In this document: piece by piece, positions 1-7,734 of the stretch
How positions within the stretch are numbered: the first letter of the stretch is position 1
Layout of the letters: each line of letters opens with the position of its first letter
NCBI RefSeq assembly: GCF_016107705.1
Contig: NZ_JAEHGC010000014.1
Coordinates: 91,657-155,656 of the forward strand
Source of the DNA: Neobacillus cucumis
GTDB taxonomy: Bacteria; Bacillota; Bacilli; Bacillales_B; DSM-18226
DNA: 64,000 nucleotides
Direction of reading: 5' to 3'
Notes under the pieces: model-generated
What the model was told of the DNA's origin: nothing
The model's input: only the letters and a program-made list of their open reading frames with translations
The model's database searches: none
Made by a program: the position numbers and the translations under genes

Positions 1-1287
1 GCCGATTTAAAATGGGAGTATGTGGTTATTTATTTGCTTTTATCGGTGGTCCTTTATGGTCTTGCATTGTTTTTTTATAAAAAAAGGAAAATGGAAACAG
101 TTACCGAAGCAATTGCGCTTGTCCGCTTACGTTCGGTTTTCAAATATGGTGTGACGATTTGTGTTATGTTTCTTGGCGGAGTGTATTTTAGTGAAGTACA
201 AAATGCTAATACCGGCTGGATTATTTTTGGATATGTGATTGGAGCAGTGATCGGCTATTTTATTGCAGAAATGGTTCTGCAAAAAACATGGCGCGTGTTC
301 AGCCTTAGACGATTAAAGGGGTTGGTTGTTTTTTCAGCCATATTTGCAGTGTTAATCCTGGGGGTTAAGACACTAGGAGTCTATGAAAAACGAGTACCGA
401 ACCAAACGGAAATTCAAAACGTTTTAATTACGGATAACCCATACCTTTTTAGGAGCCAATATTCATCAACTGAAAAATTTCGTGTACCAGAACCATTGAA
501 AGAAGAAGCAAATATTGAAGCGGTTCGAAACCTCCATAAGCAAATTATTGCGAATGAGAAGCTAAATAAGGGGCATATCTCTGAGCAGACACAGGATTTG
601 TTTTTACGATATCAATTGAAAAACGGAAGATATGTAACTCGAGAATACAGGGTGGATAAGCGTCTTTACGCGGATCTATTCAAAACAATTAACGAATCGA
701 AAGAATATAAACTAGCAACAAACGAGATTTTTAAAATCAATGTGAATCAAATCAGATCGATTCGTATTAGTACGAATGGACCTGTTGGCAAAGAGGCCGC
801 TTTTGCCGATCCAATCGAGATAAAAGAGGCTATTTCGTTCTTACGGTCCGATATATTAGCGGAATCCTATGAGGACAATCTTTATTACCAAGACCGAGGT
901 TCCGGGATTGAAGTAGATATGGGGAAAAACAGAAATATTTATTTCACTTTGAGACCGTCCTTTGTAAATTTTACAGAGTGGTTAAAGAAACAGAAACAAC
1001 TGGAAAGGGTGACAATTACGAACAAGGATATTTCAAAAATCCTGGTCGTAAAGAAGGATTACTCTAATGCATTTGATTCAGAAGAACCGATTCCACAGCT
1101 GGAAAAGGATGAAAATTCGCTAAAAAGCACGAACAAGCAAGAAATTGAACTTGCACTGCAAAGGGCAGGAAGTCATCCTCAAAAGGATTATACTGTCGTT
1201 TTTTACTATAAGAGGGGTAACTACAAAGAGGTATTATTTTTCGATGAAGCACATGCGCCAGATTTTGTAAAAGAACATTTCAGATAA
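1..1287 (+). CDS. Membrane protein with C-terminal soluble domain, 5' end cut by window
   Basis: The reading frame is open to the left edge, so this is the C-terminal part of a longer protein; the GTG at 22 is only the first possible start inside the window. About four hydrophobic segments lie in the first 125 residues, followed by roughly 300 charged residues without membrane segments. The layout recalls ABC-2 type permeases of Bacillus that carry a soluble C-terminal domain (DUF6449-like), but I cannot confirm this from the fragment. It ends 31 bases before an ECF sigma factor gene on the same strand, so the two may be cotranscribed. Function unknown. Confidence 0.6.
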   Translation, partial: ADLKWEYVVIYLLLSVVLYGLALFFYKKRKMETVTEAIALVRLRSVFKYGVTICVMFLGGVYFSEVQNANTGWIIFGYVIGAVIGYFIAEMVLQKTWRVFSLRRLKGLVVFSAIFAVLILGVKTLGVYEKRVPNQTEIQNVLITDNPYLFRSQYSSTEKFRVPEPLKEEANIEAVRNLHKQIIANEKLNKGHISEQTQDLFLRYQLKNGRYVTREYRVDKRLYADLFKTINESKEYKLATNEIFKINVNQIRSIRISTNGPVGKEAAFADPIEIKEAISFLRSDILAESYEDNLYYQDRGSGIEVDMGKNRNIYFTLRPSFVNFTEWLKKQKQLERVTITNKDISKILVVKKDYSNAFDSEEPIPQLEKDENSLKSTNKQEIELALQRAGSHPQKDYTVVFYYKRGNYKEVLFFDEAHAPDFVKEHFR

Positions 1288-1318
1288 TGGCGGTTTTTCT
1301 CATAAAGGGGGTGGGGGC

Positions 1319-1840
1319 TTGGGCTCCATTGATTTTAATCAAATATTTAGAGAGTACTCACAGCGCCTGCACTATATCGCTTATTCCTATACCAAGGATC
1401 GATTTATTGCTGAGGATATTGTTCAGGAGGCATTTTTGAAGGCCTATAAGAAACTGGATACAGTAGAAGATTCGAATAAATTGGGTGCCTGGTTGTCCGC
1501 CATTACAGCCAGGACCGCGATTGATTTTTTACGAGTGGAAAAACGAAAGGGCTGGATGCTCGTTGACCCTGCGATTATGGAGCCGGTCATCGGGCAGGAA
1601 CGGTCCGGGGAAAATCTCGAGGAAGAGGTTGGAATCCGTCTCTTTAAAGAAGAGGTAAATGAGACGATGGGCTGTTTATCAAAGGAATTTCAGGAAGTGC
1701 TGATCTTGAAAATCCATTATGGTTTAAAAGAAAATGAGATTGCCTGCCTGCTAAATCTTAAAGCAGCTACCGTTAAGACCCGTCTGTATCGGGCCCGAAA
1801 GCAACTGAAGCATGCATACGCTGAAAAAGTATCAGCTTAA
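1319..1840 (+). CDS. ECF-type RNA polymerase sigma factor
   Basis: The 173-residue protein has sigma region 2 at about residues 9-77, with the core-binding and -10 recognition segment containing DRFIAEDIVQEAF. Sigma region 4 lies at about 115-168, with a helix-turn-helix ending in ATVKTRLYRARKQL. There is no region 3, as expected for group 4 (ECF) sigma factors, which direct RNA polymerase to stress or envelope regulons. The start is TTG at 1319, chosen because AAAGGGGGTGGGGG lies just upstream. The preceding membrane protein could be a partner or regulator, but it has no recognisable anti-sigma domain. The target regulon cannot be told from the sequence. Confidence 0.9.
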   Translation: MGSIDFNQIFREYSQRLHYIAYSYTKDRFIAEDIVQEAFLKAYKKLDTVEDSNKLGAWLSAITARTAIDFLRVEKRKGWMLVDPAIMEPVIGQERSGENLEEEVGIRLFKEEVNETMGCLSKEFQEVLILKIHYGLKENEIACLLNLKAATVKTRLYRARKQLKHAYAEKVSA

Positions 1841-1852
1841 TCTATGGGAAAC

Positions 1853-1888
1853 GAGCCTGCCACTCATTAGAAGTGCAGGCTCATTTTT
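1853..1888. terminator. Bidirectional terminator between sigma factor and kinase gene
   Basis: GAGCCTGC (1853-1860) pairs with GCAGGCTC (1875-1882) and is followed by a T-run on the plus strand. It separates two convergent genes and could serve both. Confidence 0.75.
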
Positions 1889-2703
1889 TAATGAGAATAA
1901 TATTTTTTTAGAAGATTGCGAGTTTCCTGGAGTAATACCGCTTTTTCATCCGGGTGAACCCCCTCAATTAACCGGGCAGCCATGACAGGTATGGTCCATT
2001 TTTCGAGGTCTTCTAAAGTTAATGATGTTTGTTCCCGATATTCTTCAAGATAATAAGTGCAAAATCTGTTTCGGACTCGCTCGAGTGAGGCCCTCACAAA
2101 AGCTGGCATGTTTTTTGGCAAATAAGCATGTTTTAAAATGATATAAGTTCGCGCAATATCTCCAATAGGGTTGCCGCAAGCTGCAGTCATCCAATCAATC
2201 ACTTTAACTTGATTCTTGGAGACTAGTATATTGTCGGGGTGAAAGTCGCCATGGCAGACCTGATGACCTTCAGGCAGTTGTTTCAAAAAATCACAAATCG
2301 CTTGCTTTTCTTCTGGGGTTAATAAATTGGTGTGTTGAATATTTCTTGTGAGGTAAGTCGTTTGTTTCGGAAGGGCTGCGCCATCTTTTTTATGAATTTG
2401 CTGGTGTAATTGTGAAAAAAGTTTTGCCTTGCCTCGGATGGCAAAGGGATTCCTTGTAAGCTGTTTTGTCAGACTGTTTCCATTTATTTTTTCATAGATA
2501 ATTGCTTTCTTACCATCTATTTCTGTTTTCCCATTTACGAGAGGGGAAGGCAGCTGTAAATCTTGAATCAATATATTAGATTGATATTCTTCATCTACTA
2601 GACTTTCCGGAATTTGCAGATCAAAAAGTTTGATGACCTTATTTTCTCCCCATTCATACACTTCCGCTGTGTTTCCACGCCCAATCAATTTCCCTAATGC
2701 CAT
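1888..2703 (-). CDS. Aminoglycoside phosphotransferase-family kinase
   Basis: The 271-residue protein has a protein-kinase-like fold of the APH/choline kinase family. A glycine-rich loop lies at residues 7-16. The catalytic Brenner motif HGDFHPDNIL at 151-160 contains the catalytic Asp and metal-binding Asn, and VIDW at 168-171 takes the place of DFG. Such enzymes phosphorylate small molecules or antibiotics. Many Bacillus members have no known substrate, so resistance should not be assumed. The gene is monocistronic, convergent with the sigma factor gene and divergent from the B12 riboswitch transcript. Confidence 0.8.
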   Translation of the reverse strand: MALGKLIGRGNTAEVYEWGENKVIKLFDLQIPESLVDEEYQSNILIQDLQLPSPLVNGKTEIDGKKAIIYEKINGNSLTKQLTRNPFAIRGKAKLFSQLHQQIHKKDGAALPKQTTYLTRNIQHTNLLTPEEKQAICDFLKQLPEGHQVCHGDFHPDNILVSKNQVKVIDWMTAACGNPIGDIARTYIILKHAYLPKNMPAFVRASLERVRNRFCTYYLEEYREQTSLTLEDLEKWTIPVMAARLIEGVHPDEKAVLLQETRNLLKKYYSH

Positions 2704-2765
2704 GGATTATCACCTTATTTTTTTAGATAAATATTACCAATATATAGAAGCAAAAACAATTAAAC

Positions 2766-2794
2766 TTGAAAAAATAATTCTATTACTATATATT
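2766..2794 (+). promoter_or_regulatory. Candidate SigA promoter for the riboswitch/RNR transcript
   Basis: TTGAAA at 2766-2771 and TATATT at 2789-2794 are separated by 17 bases, placing the start of RNA near 2801, about 40 bases before the riboswitch. The region is AT-rich, so chance matches are possible. Confidence 0.4.
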
Positions 2795-2839
2795 GATTTT
2801 AGCGAGAATTAAAACAACTACATATTGTGTTAGCCTTAA

Positions 2840-3010
2840 GTTAGGATGCCAAACGGCTTAAAAGGGAATCTGGTGAGAATCCAGAGCTGCCCCCGCAACT
2901 GTAAATGCAGACGAAATGAGCGATGACCACTGTATAAGTTTCTTGTGAAAACAGGTGCTTATACGGGAAGGGCTCAGAGTAGGGAGAAGCATGAGTCAGG
3001 AGACCTGTCC
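2840..3010 (+). promoter_or_regulatory. Cobalamin (AdoCbl) riboswitch
   Basis: Hallmarks of the cobalamin aptamer appear in order: GGGAATCTGGTGAGAATCC (2864-2882), GCTGCCCCCGCAACTGTAA (2887-2905), GACCACTGT, GGGAAGG, and the B12 box AGTCAGGAGACCTG (2994-3007). The expression platform follows, with a terminator at 3114-3147. The only gene downstream on this strand is the RNR operon starting at 3317, so cobalamin should switch off a B12-independent ribonucleotide reductase. The class is a confident call; the exact ends are approximate. Confidence 0.95.
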
Positions 3011-3113
3011 TAATTTGAGATGTTTCACTTCCTCGGGGATTGGGAGCTGGAACGGTGGCAAATTAGGTCAAGGAAGGCATGCTTTCTTGAATCCTCTTTT
3101 CTGTTGTCGTTTC

Positions 3114-3147
3114 ATCCGCTCGAATCCGCCCCGAGCGGATTTTTTTA
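3114..3147 (+). terminator. Riboswitch-controlled intrinsic terminator
   Basis: ATCCGCTC (3114-3121) pairs with GAGCGGAT (3133-3140) and is followed by seven T residues. It lies about 105 bases after the B12 box and before the RNR genes, so it is the likely off-state structure formed when cobalamin is bound. Confidence 0.8.
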
Positions 3148-3159
3148 TTGGCCAGTTTC

Positions 3160-3284
3160 AGCGCCTAGCCCCTCGAGGGAAAAAATGAACTGCTTTTTTC
3201 CTAGGTTGCTTCGGCCCTGACGATGAAGTCAAAGAACGACTTCACCGAAGGGCCTAAAGCCTTGTCGGGGCTGACCAAGGCGCT
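3160..3284. repeat. Structured interspersed element (Bacillus-type non-coding repeat)
   Basis: The outer ends pair (AGCGCC near 3160 with GGCGCT at 3279-3284; AGCCCC with GGGGCT). Inside are two hairpins: GGAAAAAA/TTTTTTCC at about 3177-3201, and GGCCCT/AGGGCC enclosing AGTC/GACT at about 3213-3253. From memory, elements with AGCGCCTAGCCCCTCGAG and TCGGGGCTGACCAAGGCGCTTA ends are dispersed in many Bacillus genomes. It lies between the riboswitch terminator and the alpha subunit gene, so it is part of the RNR leader. No coding capacity is credible. Confidence 0.6.
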
Positions 3285-3316
3285 TACACTTTTCTATTTT
3301 TAGGAGGAATTTTTCA

Positions 3317-5584
3317 ATGATCACGAAAGAATACGTTTTCGAGGTAATCCAGCAGGCAGCAGAGCAATATAGTCTTGATACTGCAGAACTCGTTCAAAAA
3401 ATACAAGATGCACCGGAAAAAGAACAAACTCAGCAAGCTCTTATGTACGCTCTCAATCGGATTGCGATGGATCAGCCCAATTGGACATTTGTTGCTGCAC
3501 GATTGTATTTGCAGGAATTATATAGGGAGGCAGCACGCAACCGTGGCTATTCACAGGAGGAGCAATATGGTGACTTTTATCAGTTAATTAGGACTTTAAC
3601 GGAAAAAGGGATCTATTCTAGTGAACTATTGGATTCTTATGGGCAGGGTGAGATCGAGCAGCTGGGCAGAGAAATCATACCTGAACGCGATCACTTGTTT
3701 AACTACATAGGATTATTTTTATTGGCCGATCGATATTTAGCCAAGGATTATGAGCGAAATTTGTATGAGCTTCCGCAGGAAAGGTTCATGGTCATTGCGA
3801 TGACATTGATGCAAAAAGAGCAGCCCCACCGACGATTAGCTTTGGTCAAAGAAGCCTACTGGGCAATGAGCAATCTTTATATGACCGTGGCAACACCAAC
3901 CTTGTCCAACGCGGGAAAAAGCTTTGGTCAGCTGTCTTCCTGTTTTATTGATACCGTTGACGATTCGCTTGATGGGATTTATTTAAACAATTGGGACAGT
4001 GCCAGATTAAGTAAGGATGGCGGCGGAATTGGAATTTACTTTGGTAAGGTTCGCGCCCTTGGCTCCGATATTAAAGGGTTTAAAGGCAATTCGTCAGGGG
4101 TTGTGCCGTGGATCCGGCTGATCAATGATACAGCGGTCAGCGTTGACCAGTTAGGCCAAAGGCAGGGGGCCATTGCGGTTTATCTCGATATTTTTCATAA
4201 GGATATTATGAATGGATTTCTTGATTTAAAGACAAATAATGGCGACGAGCGGCGCAAAGCTCATGATATTTTTACAGGAGTCGCGATCCCGGATTTATTT
4301 ATGAAAAAGCTTGAAGAAGTCGACGAGAATGGTAGAAGTATTGGACAGTGGTGCACGTTCTGTCCGCATCAAGTGAAGCAGATAATGGGCTGGAAGGACG
4401 AGTTTGGCCAGCCTCTTGGCTTGGAGGATTTTTACGATGAGGAGGACAAGCTTTATTTCACCGAAAAATATGAGGAAGCTGTCCGGAATCCGCTTCTTCC
4501 GCGCAAAACTTATCGGGCAATGGAAATTATGGCCCGGATTATGGTCTCGCAGCTGGAAACCGGGACTCCTTATATGTTCTATCGAGATGAGGTGAACAGG
4601 CAAAATCCAAATAAGCACCTTCTTGGGGCGGGGCGAACTTCTATTTATTGCAGTAATTTGTGCACGGAAATTGCGCAAAACATGTCTGCCTCTAGGGTCG
4701 TTAATGAGCATGTTGATGAGGATGGAAATATTGTCATTGTCCGTAGACCTGGTGATTTCGTGGTTTGTAATCTATCGTCTATTAATCTGGCAAAGGCGGT
4801 GCCAGCGGATGTATTGGAACGGCTGATACCGATTCAGGTCCGGATGCTGGATAATGTGATTGATTTAAATACGATTGCGGTCGGGCAGGCTCAGCTAACG
4901 AACCAAAAGTTTCGTGGAATTGGGCTGGGGACCTTTGGATGGCACCACCTGCTAGCCTTGAAAAAACTTCATTGGGAATCGGAGGATGCGGTCGGGTTAG
5001 CTGATGAGCTATACGAGGAAATTGCTTATTACACGATTCGTTCTTCGGTTGAGCTTGCTAAAGAAAAAGGGGCCTACAGCAAGTTTGAGGGTTCGGAGTG
5101 GCAGACAGGTGCGTACTTTGAACGAAAAAAATATGTGAAGGATCGCTGGCTTTCATTGAAGCAGGAGGTTTCGAGGTTCGGGGTTCGCAATGGCTGGTTA
5201 ATGGCGGTTGCTCCGAATTCTTCGACGGCTAAAATTGGCGGATCAACGGATGGAATTGATCCAATTTATTCTGTAGAGTACGCGGAGGAAAAGAAAAACT
5301 TTAAGTTCAAGGTAACGGCTCCAGATTTGGATCATGTGACGTATGAGTATTTCCGCCGGGCCCGCCATGATTTAGATCAGGTCTGGAGTATTAAGCAAAA
5401 CGCTGCCCGTCAGCGCCACATTGACCAAGCGATCAGTTTTAATCTGTATGTTCGTCATGATATTAAGGCACGGGAGTTACTAAATCTTCATCTGGAGGCA
5501 TGGAAGCAGGGACTGAAAACTACTTACTATGTCCGGAGTACGTCTCAGGCGGAGATTGAGGAGTGTGAAGCGTGTCATAGCTAG
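3317..5584 (+). CDS. Class I ribonucleoside-diphosphate reductase, alpha (catalytic) subunit
   Basis: The 755-residue catalytic subunit reduces ribonucleotides to deoxyribonucleotides. All key residues are present: Cys209 in LSSCF, the active-site NLCTE (Asn447, Cys449, Glu451), Cys484 in VCNLSSINL, the radical-transfer pair Tyr737-Tyr738, and the C-terminal redox pair CEAC (Cys750, Cys753). The N-terminus aligns with only the helical part of an ATP-cone, and the usual VxKRDG strand is missing, so dATP inhibition is probably absent. The start follows TAGGAGGA. It is the first gene of an operon with beta and a flavodoxin, behind a cobalamin riboswitch. The nrdA versus nrdE label is left open because I cannot place the subclass without a tree. 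Confidence 0.95.
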   Translation: MITKEYVFEVIQQAAEQYSLDTAELVQKIQDAPEKEQTQQALMYALNRIAMDQPNWTFVAARLYLQELYREAARNRGYSQEEQYGDFYQLIRTLTEKGIYSSELLDSYGQGEIEQLGREIIPERDHLFNYIGLFLLADRYLAKDYERNLYELPQERFMVIAMTLMQKEQPHRRLALVKEAYWAMSNLYMTVATPTLSNAGKSFGQLSSCFIDTVDDSLDGIYLNNWDSARLSKDGGGIGIYFGKVRALGSDIKGFKGNSSGVVPWIRLINDTAVSVDQLGQRQGAIAVYLDIFHKDIMNGFLDLKTNNGDERRKAHDIFTGVAIPDLFMKKLEEVDENGRSIGQWCTFCPHQVKQIMGWKDEFGQPLGLEDFYDEEDKLYFTEKYEEAVRNPLLPRKTYRAMEIMARIMVSQLETGTPYMFYRDEVNRQNPNKHLLGAGRTSIYCSNLCTEIAQNMSASRVVNEHVDEDGNIVIVRRPGDFVVCNLSSINLAKAVPADVLERLIPIQVRMLDNVIDLNTIAVGQAQLTNQKFRGIGLGTFGWHHLLALKKLHWESEDAVGLADELYEEIAYYTIRSSVELAKEKGAYSKFEGSEWQTGAYFERKKYVKDRWLSLKQEVSRFGVRNGWLMAVAPNSSTAKIGGSTDGIDPIYSVEYAEEKKNFKFKVTAPDLDHVTYEYFRRARHDLDQVWSIKQNAARQRHIDQAISFNLYVRHDIKARELLNLHLEAWKQGLKTTYYVRSTSQAEIEECEACHS

Positions 5585-5610
5585 GGGAAATAGACTTTTT
5601 TACACGGGTT

Positions 5611-5962
5611 AAGGACAAAATTGGCAGGAAGTCCAAGTGAAATGTCCTTCAAAAGCTAAATGAAGGACAAAATTATACAAGGGGACCGAGAAAATGTCCT
5701 TCAAAAGCTAAATGAAGGACAAAATCATACAAGGGGACAAAGGAAATGTCCTTCAAAAGCCGAATGAAGGACAAAATCATGCAAGAGGACAAAGAAAATG
5801 TCCATCAAAAGTCGAATGAAGGACAAAATTATACAAGGGACCGAGAAAATGTCCTTCAAAAGCTAAATGAAGGACAAAATTATACAAGTGGACAAAGGAA
5901 ATGTCCTTCAAAAGCCAATGAGGGACAAAATCATACAAGAGGACAAAGAAAATGTCCTTCAT
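5611..5962. repeat. Tandem 52-bp hairpin repeat array between RNR alpha and beta genes
   Basis: ATGTCC recurs at 5642, 5694, 5746, 5798, 5849, 5901 and 5952, a period of 52 (twice 51). Each unit holds the inverted repeat TGTCCTTCA...TGAAGGACA with a loop of about 9 bases, then a spacer ending GGACMRAGRAAA, which can pair with the next TGTCC. A half unit precedes at 5611 and the last copy is truncated. Copy 4 has one arm mismatch and copy 6 a G-U wobble. The 440-base gap in an otherwise compact operon consists mostly of this array. Short ORFs through it are repeat artefacts. Confidence 0.9.
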
Positions 5963-6025
5963 GCAACTCTTAAATTACAAAACTACCTAAATGACCCGAA
6001 ATTATTTTTCAAGGAGGCCTTCATA

Positions 6026-7072
6026 ATGAATACCCATCAACCACTAAAAAAAATAAAACTATTAAACCCGGAATATCCAAATAAATCAACTGGAATCATC
6101 AACGGGAAATCCTCCGGTCTGCTGAACTGGAATGACATTGCCTACCCGCAAATGTATGACCTCTATCAAACCTTGCTATCAAACTTTTGGAAAGCCCAGG
6201 AGATTAATATGCAGGATGACCTGAAGCAGTGGGAGTTCCTTTCGCCAGTGGAGCAGGATGTTTTTCTGAGAATTAATACTCAATTAGCTTCCCTAGACAG
6301 TCTGCAAACACCGACCATGAGCCAGGTCATGGATTATGTGACGGACTCAAGCTTTAAGGCGATTTTTGCCGTAATTTCACAGCAGGAGGCAGTACATACC
6401 GAATCATATTCCTATATTTTAAGTTCCCTAGTACCGTTAAGTGAACAAAACAATCGGTTTGATCAAGCCAAAAATGATCCGATTGTCCGGAAAAGAAATC
6501 AATTAATTTTAGAATCATATGAGAACTTCCGGCAAAACCCTACACCATTAAACGTATTTAAACTAGCGGTAAATTCTATTAATCTAGAAGGAATCTATTT
6601 TTATGCCGGGTTTGCCTTTTTCTATCATCTTGCCCGCCAGCAAAAAATGCTCAAAACGAGCACGATGATCAGTTACATTCAGCGAGATGAAATGCAGCAT
6701 GCTTATTTTGTCGCGCAGTTTATCCGTATTCTTTTAAGTGAGAATCCGGAGCTGAATACTGAGGAAAATGTGGAGTATATCTACCAAACGATAGACCAGG
6801 CAGTAAAGCTTGAAAAAGAATGGGCTGCTTTTATCTTGAAAGATATAGAGGGAATTGACTTGGAGGAATTCAGCAGCTATGTTGAGTACCTGGCAAATAA
6901 ACGATTGCGGCAGCTGGGATTACAAAATCTCTATCATGACCGTGAAAACCCGATGCCATGGATTCATGTTTTTAGCGATGAAATGATTAATGATACGAAG
7001 TCGGATTTCTTTGAGCAAAAATCAAGAACTTATTCCAAGGTAACGCAATCGAATGGGTTTGATGAACTGTAG
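6026..7072 (+). CDS. Class I ribonucleoside-diphosphate reductase, beta (radical) subunit
   Basis: The 348-residue ferritin-like subunit houses the dimetal centre and tyrosyl radical. Metal ligands are visible by motif: Asp91 (LASLDSLQT), Glu121 and His124 (QEAVHTESY), Glu188 (NLEGIYF), Glu222 and His225 (RDEMQH). The radical Tyr128 sits four residues after His124, as Tyr122 does in E. coli NrdB. The frame is open upstream to 5867, but that stretch is hairpin-repeat sequence. ATG at 6026 with AAGGAGG at 6011-6017 is the start. The flavodoxin gene follows after 12 bases. Whether the cofactor is Fe-Fe or Mn-Mn cannot be read from the sequence. Confidence 0.95.
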   Translation: MNTHQPLKKIKLLNPEYPNKSTGIINGKSSGLLNWNDIAYPQMYDLYQTLLSNFWKAQEINMQDDLKQWEFLSPVEQDVFLRINTQLASLDSLQTPTMSQVMDYVTDSSFKAIFAVISQQEAVHTESYSYILSSLVPLSEQNNRFDQAKNDPIVRKRNQLILESYENFRQNPTPLNVFKLAVNSINLEGIYFYAGFAFFYHLARQQKMLKTSTMISYIQRDEMQHAYFVAQFIRILLSENPELNTEENVEYIYQTIDQAVKLEKEWAAFILKDIEGIDLEEFSSYVEYLANKRLRQLGLQNLYHDRENPMPWIHVFSDEMINDTKSDFFEQKSRTYSKVTQSNGFDEL

Positions 7073-7084
7073 GAGGAGACGGGA

Positions 7085-7534
7085 ATGAAGTTAGCCATCG
7101 TTTATACCTCGATTACAGGGAATACGAAAGAACTCGCTTCGATTTTAGGAGGATTAATCAAGGGCTATGACATAGATGCTCAGTTGTTTACCATTGAAGA
7201 GTTTCCTCTATGGCAATTAAGTCAATTTGATGCAGTGGTTGTCGGAACCTATACCTGGGGAAATGGAGAAATTCCCGAAGAGATGCTGCCTTTGTTTAGG
7301 GCATTTGAGAACCAGGATACCCAATCAATCGTAACTGGTGTGTTCGGTACAGGAGATCAATTTTACCCCCAGTATTGCGGTGCTATTGATAAGTTCCGGG
7401 ACATGCTTTATGTTCAGAGCGAATTGGCGGTTACCCTGAAAGTAGAGTTAACACCACAGCTGCAGGACCTAAAACGGTGCCAAAAGTTTGCAGAACTACT
7501 CCTACAGCGGTTACAACAAACTGTCTACGTGTAA
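7085..7534 (+). CDS. Flavodoxin, probable RNR electron donor
   Basis: The 149-residue FMN-binding flavodoxin has the phosphate-binding loop TSITGNTKE near residues 8-16. The FMN-flanking loops are GTYTWGNGEIP and GTGDQFYPQYCGAIDKF. It is longer than and different from the usual NrdI (about 130 residues), and resembles the YkuN/YkuP flavodoxins of B. subtilis. The position directly after the beta subunit suggests that it activates or repairs the metal-radical centre, replacing NrdI. It could instead be a general low-potential carrier. The start has GGAGGAGACGGG upstream. Confidence 0.85.
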   Translation: MKLAIVYTSITGNTKELASILGGLIKGYDIDAQLFTIEEFPLWQLSQFDAVVVGTYTWGNGEIPEEMLPLFRAFENQDTQSIVTGVFGTGDQFYPQYCGAIDKFRDMLYVQSELAVTLKVELTPQLQDLKRCQKFAELLLQRLQQTVYV

Positions 7535-7542
7535 CGGACAAA

Positions 7543-7597
7543 ATAAACTAAAAGTCCACGAAGGGTGCCTGTCACCTATGTATATGGTGACAGGCAT
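7543..7597. repeat. Dispersed REP-like element, copy 1
   Basis: TGCCTGTCACC (7566-7576) pairs with GGTGACAGGCA (7586-7596). It is preceded by AAAAGTCCACGAA, the reverse complement of the TTCGTGGAC segment found in the other copies. This copy is therefore inverted relative to those at 9125, 33707 and 43434. It may double as terminator of the RNR operon because a T-rich tract follows. Confidence 0.7.
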
Positions 7598-7632
7598 TAT
7601 GTTTTATTTTGAAAAATAATTAATGCGTTTTA

Positions 7633-7684
7633 TTCAAAGAGGGTAGAATTATACTATAATTCCCACATAACCAATAGGAATGAT
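7633..7684 (+). promoter_or_regulatory. tcyP promoter with CymR-like operator
   Basis: TTCAAA (7633-7638) and TATAAT (7655-7660) are 16 bases apart. The inverted repeat ATAATTCC (7656-7663) / GGAATGAT (7677-7684) overlaps the -10 end, with ACCAATAGGAAT matching the CymR site style known for B. subtilis cysteine genes. A repressor here would block transcription. The operator is inferred from pattern only. Confidence 0.45.
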
Positions 7685-7734
7685 TACAATAAAATCCCCA
7701 TATAAATAAAAAAATGGAAAAAGGGGGAATTGTT

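Noticed and set aside
1888..2703. Antibiotic resistance call for the APH-family kinase
   Set aside because: The family includes many chromosomal kinases of unknown substrate, and there is no mobile context or close resemblance to a known resistance enzyme that I can recognise.
2955..3220. Two open frames of 66-77 codons across the riboswitch and terminator
   Set aside because: They coincide with the cobalamin aptamer, terminator and interspersed element, and lack an RBS or recognisable protein features.
5611..5962. CRISPR array
   Set aside because: Spacers between repeats are nearly identical rather than unique, units are 52 bases in total, and no cas genes are present.
5746..5973. Open frames through the 52-bp array, including a 53-codon extension of the beta subunit
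   Set aside because: The translated products are only the repeat unit read in frame. The beta start with AAGGAGG is at 6026.
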